A stretch of DNA of 32,242 bases from an uncultured Armatimonadota bacterium (lineage in GTDB: Bacteria; Armatimonadota; Fimbriimonadia; Fimbriimonadales; Fimbriimonadaceae). The notes beneath the pieces were generated by a model. It did not search any database. It was not told the origin of the DNA and saw nothing but the letters and a program-made list of their open reading frames with translations. A program made the translations under genes and the position numbers. The stretch spans positions 1 through 32,242 of the forward strand of contig CAILEM010000089.1 in the NCBI GenBank assembly GCA_903833215.1, written 5' to 3'. Below, piece by piece: positions 7,105 through 13,915 of this stretch (the first letter of the stretch is position 1; every line of letters begins with the position of its first letter).

Positions 7105-9096
7105 ATGAACAGAAAAACTAGATCGACGGTTGGTAGGGGATTGCGAGAGATCTTTGCGGTTGCGGCGCTGCTTATCGCGGCGTCTGCAATTGCCCAAGGG
7201 CCGCAGTTGGGGGCGACTCGGTTGGAGCGACCGCCGAAGATGACGGCGGACCCCAATGATCCGAGTTGGGTGAGGTGCCCGGTGGCAACCGGCTTCAAGG
7301 ACTCGTTTACCAATAAGGCGGCAGAGGACCAGACGGAGAGTCGGGTGGGCTACGACGAAGAGGCACTCTATGTGCTTTTTGTCTGCCACGACTCGAAGCC
7401 GGAGAAGATCGTAGGGCGGGAGATCACTCCTGAAGTTTCGTTCAACGGGGAAGATACGGTGACTTTCTCGATTGACACTTACAACACCCACAGCGGGGCG
7501 TCGATTTCCAAGTTCACGGTCAATGCGATCAACACGCGGTCGGAGACGATAGCGGGCGGGCACAGTTCAAAGGCGGAGTGGCGCGGGATTTGGCAGAGCA
7601 CGACCAAGCGATTCGCGGGTGGTTACATCGTCGAGATGCGCATTCCGTGGAAGATTCTGAGCTACCCAAGTGCAGGCAAAGCGGTCGATATGGATCTCAA
7701 TTTCGAGCGATATCAAGCTCGGACGAAAACCACGACCCAATGGGCATACACGACACCTTCCTTTAAGCCCGAACTTCTAGGACGACTCCTGGGTGTAAAC
7801 CCGCCCAAGAAGGATGCCCGGTCGAAGTTGGATTTCCTTGCCTACGATGCGCCGCAAATCCAAGACGGCGTGTTCACCAATCGCGTTGGGATCGACGCTC
7901 GCTATGCCGTTTCCAGTCAGCAAACGGCCCTGCTCAGCTTGAGCCCCGACTTCCTCAACATCGAGCAGCAGATCGCGGGCATCTCGTTTGTGCACACCGA
8001 GCGGTTCCTCAGCGATGCGCGTCCATTCTTCACCGAAGGCGGCGACTACTTCAGCCCCGTCGGTGAGTTTGAGTACGGCATCCCGTTCTACAGCAAGCGA
8101 ATCGGCATGGTGAACATCGGTTCGAAATTCTATGGGCAGGTTTCTCCGACGGCGAAGATCGGAACGCTCGGGGTAGAGCAGAGCGATGGGTCGACCGCTA
8201 CTTTCACCAACTATCAGGTGAACCAAGGGGCAAACTATTCCCAAGCGCTCTATGCATCGACATACGAACTCGCAGATCATCGTGATGCATTGGTAGGCAC
8301 TTCCGTTACCCGGAAGTTTGGCGATTGGGTGTTACACAGCAGTGATGCGATTGACGGTAAGGACGGTCGGACCCAAACGGCGGGGAACGCCTCGGTTGCG
8401 TACTCTGGGGCAAAACTCTATTCCGTCGTGCAAGGTCAGTGGGTGGATTCCAGCTTCGACCCAGTGCTCGCCTATGTGCCTTGGCAAGATCGGCACGGCT
8501 ATTACACGTACACCAACTACAACGACACGTTGGCCAAGGGACCCATCCACGACTGGAATTTCTTCCTCTTCACCCCGAATTTCCATCAAGCGGATGGGAC
8601 GATCCAAGAGCGGGGAATTCAGACGGGGGTGGGCTTCACCACCCGGGAGGATCAGAATTTCTCCATTAATCACACATACACCGAGTACCTCTCGGGAACG
8701 GACTCCTATTGGGATTTGTCGTATGGCATCAACGCGAGTAATCGCTTCAAGCAGGTCAGCGTCCAGTACCAGTTCGGCGAGCAGAACAGCACGGCTTCGC
8801 GATTCATCGATGTGAAAGGGAAGTTGCGTGTGTTCCGGAGCATGGACCTGGGGCTGGAGCAGTCGGTTTTGGTGTTTAGTCCCGATGCTCGGCAGACGGT
8901 TGCCTCGATTGGTTGGCAGATCGACAGCAAGCGCTCACTAACGGGGCGGTTTGTCGACACCAACGGGTTCCAGAACTTCTTCTTGTCATATCAAAGTGCG
9001 GGTTCCAGCGGCACCGATATGTATGTAATCCTTGGCGACCCGAACTCAGTGAAGTTCGCGAAAAGGATTAGCCTGAAGTTCGTTTGGGCGTTTTAG
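7105..9096 (+). CDS. Secreted CBM9-like / DUF5916 outer-membrane beta-barrel protein
   Basis: 663 residues. A signal peptide covers about 1-31 (AVAALLIAASAIAQG). Residues ~45-220 form a carbohydrate-binding family 9/DOMON-like beta-sandwich (DPSWVRCPVATGF, then TESRVGYDEEALYVLFVCHD, EMRIPWKIL). The remainder is the DUF5916 barrel: residues near 290-325 include RFLSDARPFFTEGGDYF, the family hallmark, followed by alternating strands with aromatic girdle residues. The last residue is F (KFVWAF), as expected for insertion by the BAM machinery. Likely role: outer-membrane binding or uptake of glycans or other polymers; the ligand is unknown. It is preceded by a G10 tract and repeat copy A and followed by a shared terminator at 9126. 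Confidence 0.88.
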   Translation: MNRKTRSTVGRGLREIFAVAALLIAASAIAQGPQLGATRLERPPKMTADPNDPSWVRCPVATGFKDSFTNKAAEDQTESRVGYDEEALYVLFVCHDSKPEKIVGREITPEVSFNGEDTVTFSIDTYNTHSGASISKFTVNAINTRSETIAGGHSSKAEWRGIWQSTTKRFAGGYIVEMRIPWKILSYPSAGKAVDMDLNFERYQARTKTTTQWAYTTPSFKPELLGRLLGVNPPKKDARSKLDFLAYDAPQIQDGVFTNRVGIDARYAVSSQQTALLSLSPDFLNIEQQIAGISFVHTERFLSDARPFFTEGGDYFSPVGEFEYGIPFYSKRIGMVNIGSKFYGQVSPTAKIGTLGVEQSDGSTATFTNYQVNQGANYSQALYASTYELADHRDALVGTSVTRKFGDWVLHSSDAIDGKDGRTQTAGNASVAYSGAKLYSVVQGQWVDSSFDPVLAYVPWQDRHGYYTYTNYNDTLAKGPIHDWNFFLFTPNFHQADGTIQERGIQTGVGFTTREDQNFSINHTYTEYLSGTDSYWDLSYGINASNRFKQVSVQYQFGEQNSTASRFIDVKGKLRVFRSMDLGLEQSVLVFSPDARQTVASIGWQIDSKRSLTGRFVDTNGFQNFFLSYQSAGSSGTDMYVILGDPNSVKFAKRISLKFVWAF

Positions 9097-9125
9097 CCAA
9101 AAAGGGAAGGGACAAAAAGAAAGAA

Positions 9126-9148
9126 GGCCGACCCTTGTGGGGCCGGCC
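9126..9148. terminator. Bidirectional terminator between convergent genes
   Basis: GGCCG (9126-9130) pairs with CGGCC (9144-9148) and CCC (9132-9134) with GGG (9139-9141) around a TTGT loop. The hairpin is flanked by AAGAA on the left and ATTTCTT on the right. It sits between the DUF5916 gene (plus) and the 62-aa gene (minus), so it can serve both. Confidence 0.65.
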
Positions 9149-9153
9149 ATTTC

Positions 9154-9342
9154 TTACTTCGGTAGGTCGTCTTTGAACATCAAGTTGACCTGGTGCTCGA
9201 ACATACGATTATATGTGTCGAGGAAGCCATGTTGCTTCTCCGGTTCCTGATTAAGCTCTGACACCTGCGATTGACTCGCCTTTGCTCGCGCGGTGAAGCG
9301 TGGCAATGCGATTGAAGTCCATCTTCGGACGGTAACGATCAT
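9154..9342 (-). CDS. Small hypothetical protein with strong ribosome binding site
   Basis: 62 residues. The N-terminus is basic (TVRRWTSIALPRFTARAKAS) and the C-terminus more polar and acidic (FLDTYNRMFEHQVNLMFKDDLPK). There is no signal peptide or membrane helix. ATG at 9342 is preceded by a perfect AGGAGG with 5 nt spacing, the best Shine-Dalgarno in the window, so it is very probably translated. A leader of about 110 nt with two hairpins lies upstream (9392-9422) and a terminator follows. No family recognised. Confidence 0.65.
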   Translation of the reverse strand: MIVTVRRWTSIALPRFTARAKASQSQVSELNQEPEKQHGFLDTYNRMFEHQVNLMFKDDLPK

Positions 9343-9391
9343 GTTGACCTCCTGTTCGTTATGGTCGCACTAAAGAAACCCGTGCTGTGGG

Positions 9392-9463
9392 CGGACACGT
9401 CGCTGTCCGGGACTCAGGAGTCAGCTTTGAACTGAGTGGTCTGCTTTGATCTACTCCATTGTA
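9392..9463 (-). promoter_or_regulatory. Structured 5' leader and -10 box of the 62-aa gene
   Basis: On the minus strand TACAAT (9463-9458) could be a -10 box; the -35 is weak. The leader then contains GACTC-CT-GAGTC (9422-9411) and CGGACA-GCGACG-TGTCCG (9409-9392) hairpins before the AGGAGG. This could be a cis-acting RNA control element; no known riboswitch class is recognised. Confidence 0.4.
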
Positions 9464-9474
9464 CCTAAGGGAGT

Positions 9475-10074
9475 TAGCAACGGTTGCCGCAGAAAGGTGT
9501 GACCCTTGTTAAGGGACATCGTGGTTTTGGGGCGATGTCGACCCTGTCCGGCTGTTGAGGGTTAGCCTCTCATTACTCGCGATGATGCCTCCAGCCGGAG
9601 CAAAGCGGAGCCTGGAGGCTGGCATCGACCATCTCTCGCAGTCAATACTTTCGAGTTCATCCTCCAAATGGACGTTCTTCGTTCTCTCTGTGGGTTCTGT
9701 GCGCTGTCTGGGTTGGGCGCTCACACCGCTGGGGTGCTGTCTGGCTCCTCCGCGCGAGGCTACGGCGCCCGGGCCCCCCGACGTCCCGAACCGTCGCTTC
9801 ATCGTTTGTCATCGCCCGCCTTCGCCAAGGCTACTGCGCGCCTAAGGGCTGGGCGCGCGCCAAACTCGGCCCTTCGGCCTCAAAAAGTGACGCGCTGACT
9901 GCCCAGCGACGAGAGAACGGCGACGATTATGGACGTTGGGGAGCCCGTCCGCCGTAGCTCTGCGAAGGAGGGAGACGAGTTGGACTTTCCTGTTCCGGAC
10001 CATGCGGGTGTCTTGTCGCGTTCAATGGAAGATTGAATGATCCGCGGCCCCTCCCACGAGGGCCGTCGCCCCAC
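9475..10074. other. Gene-free, repeat-like GC-rich region
   Basis: No convincing gene on either strand. It contains an inverted pair GCCTCCAG/CTGGAGGC around 9588-9618, and a segment near 9810-9895 that translates to PAFAKATAR on the plus strand, with GCGCGCC arms around it. Another near 9945-9980 translates to SFAELRRTGSP on the minus strand. Both peptides are familiar to me as translations of non-coding dispersed repeats in several bacterial phyla. I treat the whole block as a cluster of decayed intergenic repeats. Confidence 0.5.
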
Positions 10075-10197
10075 GTTTCCAGACGCATCCCTTTCAGGGA
10101 AGGGTGGCGCGCTCGATTTCGAGTTCCAGGGTAGAGGTGTCGCCACCTCAACCCTTCGCTTTATGGAGAAGATCGCCGTTGGCGAACCGGAGGGTTA
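10075..10197. repeat. Extragenic hairpin repeat, copy B
   Basis: Nearly identical to copy C over the core (TTCCAGGGTAGAGGTGTCGC onward) and clearly related to copy A. The hairpin is AGGGT-A-GAGGTG, loop TCGC, CACCTC-A-ACCCT at 10128-10155. A CCCTT/AAGGG mini-hairpin precedes it and TCGCC-GTT-GGCGA follows it. Confidence 0.85.
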
Positions 10198-10221
10198 CTT
10201 GCCCTCTTCAAGCTTTTCCTT

Positions 10222-10336
10222 CACATGCCCCTTCAGGGAAGGGTAGCGCGGTTGATTTCGAATTCCAGGGTAGAGGTGTCGCCACCTCAACCCTTCGCTT
10301 TATGGAGAAGATCGCCCTTCACGAACCCAAGGGTTA
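10222..10336. repeat. Extragenic hairpin repeat, copy C
   Basis: Direct repeat of copy B, starting about 145 bp later. The hairpin at 10267-10294 is identical to that of copy B, while the 3' mini-hairpin has decayed (ATCGCCCTTCACGAAC). Its end overlaps the stop codon of the alpha-galactosidase gene (10334-10336), so the insertion may have supplied that gene's terminus or terminator. Confidence 0.85.
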
Positions 10337-12271
10337 TTTGACTTTCGTTAGCTTCAACATCATCACGCCATGCCTGGCGACGGGGGACTGGAAGGTTCCT
10401 TTGAACTTGCCGAGGTCTTTTTGGCGCCAGAGGTCGCGGACCTTGTAATTACCTTTGATGCCGAGGCTCGACCAGTCGACTTTGACCGGTTGCTGCTCTT
10501 CGCCCGTATTGAACAATCCGACGGCGAGAGAGCCATCTTCTAGGGGGCGGGACCAGACTTCGGTTTCGCCGACTTTCGCGACTCGGTGGGCGGCTTTCAC
10601 GAGTGAATCCTGGTCGACGGCGAGGATTTCGTCGTTGGTGAGGAGGCTTAGCGTGAATGGATCGAGGGTGGCGATGTCACCGCTTAGAATCAAAGGCGCA
10701 GCGAGCAAAGACCACATCGAGACCTGGGTGTACTGCTCGTTCGGGGTGAATGGCGTATTGCGCAACGATCCTCCCGAGCCAGCGATTTTGCCAAGCAGAA
10801 GGTAGTCGGGGTCGTTAAACGCGCCGGGGCCGGCATTTCGCTCGAGGTGTTCGCGGGCGTAGAGTTCGAAGCTATCGCGGAAGAGAGTGAAGCCGCTGCC
10901 GAGGTCATCTGCCGTTCGCCAGCTATGGCCGCCGACTTCTTTGCCCCACTTCCACACCTGCCCCATGCCGTATTGGCAAAGGTTGAACACCATGTCGCGC
11001 TTCTGCTCCTTCAGTAGTTTGCCCATGATCTGATAAGGCTTTTTGAAGCCTGGCACTCCGAGCGCTTGCGACTTGTAGGAGCACCAGTCGTATTTCAGCA
11101 GGTCGAAACCCCAGTCGGCAAACGTTTTCGCATCCAATGCCTCGTGGGTGAACGCCCCTTCGTAGCCCGCGCAGGTCGTCGGTCCGGGGGAAGTGTAGAT
11201 CCCCGCTTTGAGGCCCTTGCTATGAAGGTAATCGGTCAGCGCCTTCATGTCCGGGAACTTGCCGTTCGGGATCAGGCGTCCATTCGCATCTCGAGTGGGG
11301 CCGCCAAGGGTTGGATCTTTGCTGCCTGGCACGCGCGCCCAACAGTCATCGATGTTCACAAACTGCCAGCCGTGTCGGCTGAGGCCGGTTTTGATCATCG
11401 CATCGCCAGCGCGACGGAGGATTGAGTCGCTGACGTGATCGAGCCATACGTACCAACTGTTCCAACCCATCTGCGGGGTCAGCGCAATTTGGTCGCCGCA
11501 CACGATCTTGAAGCCGCGCATCGCGATTCCCAGCTTGTTCTTCGCCGTAAGAATGACTTGGTAAGTCCCGCGGTGCTTTAAGCTTCCCGAGATGACTCCG
11601 GTCTTGGAGTCAATCGACAGGCCCTTAGGCAGTCGCATCGCGTCGTACTTGATAGGCACAACGCCGGTTGCGGGGACAAGATACAAGAACGGTGAACCTG
11701 GCCGAACACTAAAAACGCCGGGGCCATTGATTTTTGGGGTCTTAGCCGGTGCCGGGGTGAGAATGATCGGCTTCTCGATCGGCGGGACCAGTGAAACCGG
11801 GGCTTTTCCGTTGTATTCGATGGTTGGATCCGCCCAATCGCCGTGGTCGTAATCGACACCGTCGCCCGCGTCACCAACTTCGAGGCTCAAGGATTTCACG
11901 CCCTTTAGCGACACATTCACCTCAACCGCAGGTGTTTTCCACGAGAGCTTAGGGCTCTTCCATAGCTCTTTGCCATCTCCGACGATTTTGAAAATGACGC
12001 TTGCTCGGCCAGACTTCGCATTGTCATCCACTCCGCAGAATGAATGGAACCGCGTCGCCTTTCCAAAAAGGCGAACCTTAAACGTGCTGTTTGCATGGGT
12101 GCCAATTCCGCGGAGGTAGGCAATGCCAGCAATGGAAAGCGGTGTATCCGTAACTGAGCGATCCTTCATCGCTTTGCCCCACCCTTGGTGAATCTGCGAT
12201 AGGTCAAGCGAAGAAAGCTGAACTGTCTGAAGTTGTGCCGAAAAAGCGATCGAAGCAATAAGTGCGATCAT
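10334..12271 (-). CDS. Secreted NPCBM-containing GH27 alpha-galactosidase
   Basis: 645 residues. A short signal peptide (1-12, MIALIASIAFSA) is followed by an NPCBM/discoidin-like domain (~15-155; RGIGTHANSTFKVRL and GVDDNAKSG are typical). A putative Ig-like module lies at ~183-258 (LPKGLSIDSKTGVISG). The glycoside hydrolase family 27 barrel starts at 264 (TPQMGWNSW) and a small C-terminal beta domain ends the protein. Catalytic residues fit the family: nucleophile D395 in KYDWC and acid/base D456 in WRTADD; NIDDCW at ~307 and KGLKAGIYTSPG at ~352 are substrate-site motifs. It should release terminal alpha-galactose (or another alpha-linked sugar of the family) outside the cytoplasm. The ATG has AAGG upstream. 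It is divergent from the permease gene. Confidence 0.92.
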   Translation of the reverse strand: MIALIASIAFSAQLQTVQLSSLDLSQIHQGWGKAMKDRSVTDTPLSIAGIAYLRGIGTHANSTFKVRLFGKATRFHSFCGVDDNAKSGRASVIFKIVGDGKELWKSPKLSWKTPAVEVNVSLKGVKSLSLEVGDAGDGVDYDHGDWADPTIEYNGKAPVSLVPPIEKPIILTPAPAKTPKINGPGVFSVRPGSPFLYLVPATGVVPIKYDAMRLPKGLSIDSKTGVISGSLKHRGTYQVILTAKNKLGIAMRGFKIVCGDQIALTPQMGWNSWYVWLDHVSDSILRRAGDAMIKTGLSRHGWQFVNIDDCWARVPGSKDPTLGGPTRDANGRLIPNGKFPDMKALTDYLHSKGLKAGIYTSPGPTTCAGYEGAFTHEALDAKTFADWGFDLLKYDWCSYKSQALGVPGFKKPYQIMGKLLKEQKRDMVFNLCQYGMGQVWKWGKEVGGHSWRTADDLGSGFTLFRDSFELYAREHLERNAGPGAFNDPDYLLLGKIAGSGGSLRNTPFTPNEQYTQVSMWSLLAAPLILSGDIATLDPFTLSLLTNDEILAVDQDSLVKAAHRVAKVGETEVWSRPLEDGSLAVGLFNTGEEQQPVKVDWSSLGIKGNYKVRDLWRQKDLGKFKGTFQSPVARHGVMMLKLTKVK

Positions 12272-12372
12272 GAGACCTTAGCGAGATTACCTAGACAAAG
12301 AATCCAGTCGACCCCTCAAACGGACCATACTATTGGTTCGTCCGGAATCTGCTTCCGGCGACCTATCAACCC

Positions 12373-13314
12373 GTGACATCACCGGCTCCAAAAGAAGAAT
12401 TACGGAACGAGCCGATTGGCTGGATCCTTGTGTGCGTTGCCGCCATGCTGTGGGGCACCGACCTGCTGTTTCGTCCAAGTGTCCTGTCCAGCGGGCTCGA
12501 TTCTGTCGCGTTGGTAATGTACGAGCATCTCGCGTTGACGATTATCTTTTTGCCTGCGCTCATCAAGAACTGGCGAACCTGGACCCGATTGAGTTGGCAA
12601 GAGATCGTTGCGCTGTTGTTCATTGCTTGGGGTGGGTCAGGATTGGCCACGGTGCTATTGACCCAAGCTTATGCAGCGGGTGAGCCCGTCACTGCGACGT
12701 TGCTCCAAAAGCTCCAGCCTGCCTTCGCGATCACCTTGGCGGCGCCCATTCTTGGCGAGCGACCCCGCAAGCTGTTTTTCGTTTGCTTCGCGATTGCGAT
12801 GCTGGGTGCTTATCTGATGGCGTTCGGGTTTGCTTGGATCTGGAATCCAACGAGTAAGCAGGCGCTTGTTGCTGCGGGCTACGCCCTTGGCGCGGCAGCG
12901 CTGTGGGGCGGTTGCACTGTCATTGGTCGTTGGTCGCTACGCCACATCGAGCCGTACACCATGTCCGGGCTCCGCTTTACCTTGGCTTTGCCGATGCTCG
13001 TCGGCTGGAACTTGATGATGCGCGGGTCGTTCCAGGCGAAATTCAGCATGCCAGACAAGGCTTGGTTGCCACTCGCAGCGATCGTGTTGCTTCCCGATGC
13101 GCTGGGAATGGCGCTGTACTACATCGGCCTGCGCCGAACCACGGCATCCCAAGCAACCCTTGCTGAGTTGGCTTACCCTGCCACCGCGATCATCCTGGCG
13201 TATCCGATCACCCACGCCTTTTCATTCTGGAAGTGGGTGGGAATCGTCTTGCTCATCGCGAGCTTGTACCTCATCAAATCCGGCAAGTTCGTAAACGCCC
13301 CCGCCGAATCTTGA
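12373..13314 (+). CDS. EamA/DMT-family permease
   Basis: 313 residues from GTG at 12373. About ten hydrophobic helices form two EamA repeats: the first from WILVCVAAMLWGTDLLF, the second from GYALGAAALWGGCTVIGRWSL, each with the typical W-G motif. PVTATLLQKLQPAFAITLAAPILGERP and TLAELAYPATAIILAYPI are the conserved ends of the two repeats. It is an inner-membrane transporter of the drug/metabolite superfamily, probably exporting a small metabolite; the substrate cannot be told from sequence. It diverges from the alpha-galactosidase gene and is convergent, 2 bp apart, with the zinc-ribbon gene that follows. Confidence 0.9.
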   Translation: MTSPAPKEELRNEPIGWILVCVAAMLWGTDLLFRPSVLSSGLDSVALVMYEHLALTIIFLPALIKNWRTWTRLSWQEIVALLFIAWGGSGLATVLLTQAYAAGEPVTATLLQKLQPAFAITLAAPILGERPRKLFFVCFAIAMLGAYLMAFGFAWIWNPTSKQALVAAGYALGAAALWGGCTVIGRWSLRHIEPYTMSGLRFTLALPMLVGWNLMMRGSFQAKFSMPDKAWLPLAAIVLLPDALGMALYYIGLRRTTASQATLAELAYPATAIILAYPITHAFSFWKWVGIVLLIASLYLIKSGKFVNAPAES

Positions 13315-13316
13315 GT

Positions 13317-13835
13317 TCAGTCAGTCTCGCCGATAAGAAAAATCATCAGGCCGGACGAGACGATGTCGAGGATGGCCGCGACCAACATCACGATGCCAAG
13401 CGGACCGAAGACCACGGTCATGCCTATAGTGGTGGGAATCGCTAAGATCCCCGATGCAATTCGGATCCAGCAGAAGATGTTTACGATTCCTCGGACAATT
13501 TCTACTTTGAAGAGGAGACCAAGGCCGATTGCCGATGTGAGGACTCCAATGATCATCATGACCACTTGAATCGGTCCCATCCCTGTCACCTCAACGCCGG
13601 ATTTCTTGGCGGAAAGTGAAATGAGAATTTGGACGATCGTCCAGATTCCGCTAAGTACGAAGTAGCCAGAGATGGTGTAGTAAGCCGGCCAAATCCACGC
13701 GGCAGTCTGCATCAACGGCCGTTTATTGGTTTCGGCAGTCTTGGGACGCGGGACTTTAGAAATATCGGTGTGGCAAAACTGGCACGTCTGGGCCCAGTCG
13801 GGCAAGCTGTTGCTGCATTTAGGACATTGGATCAT
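13317..13835 (-). CDS. Zinc-ribbon membrane protein (four helices)
   Basis: 172 residues. The N-terminal ribbon has CPKCS at 4-8 and CQFCH at 17-21. After a basic linker there are about four transmembrane helices: ISGYFVLSGIWTIVQILI, then PIQVVMMIIGVLTSAIGLGLLF, VNIFCWIRIASGILAI and a final paired stretch. The architecture is that of many small bacterial zinc-ribbon membrane proteins of unknown role, and it resembles the cluster at 877-3561 only in plan. ATG at 13835 follows a TATATA box by 9 nt, implying a very short leader. Confidence 0.8.
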   Translation of the reverse strand: MIQCPKCSNSLPDWAQTCQFCHTDISKVPRPKTAETNKRPLMQTAAWIWPAYYTISGYFVLSGIWTIVQILISLSAKKSGVEVTGMGPIQVVMMIIGVLTSAIGLGLLFKVEIVRGIVNIFCWIRIASGILAIPTTIGMTVVFGPLGIVMLVAAILDIVSSGLMIFLIGETD

Positions 13836-13915
13836 GAGAGTCGTTATATAGGACGTTGCACGATAGTGTTAGTTGCGTGAATAGCTATGTCAAGGACGTA
13901 ATTCTTGCGTAAATC

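Noticed and set aside
7018-8673. Antisense frames inside the DUF5916 gene and its upstream region
   Set aside because: They mirror a strongly recognised plus-strand coding sequence and lack start signals.
9970-9990. Minus-strand GGAAAGTCC resembling an RNase P RNA core motif
   Set aside because: The surrounding sequence lacks the other conserved RNase P segments and is repeat-like.
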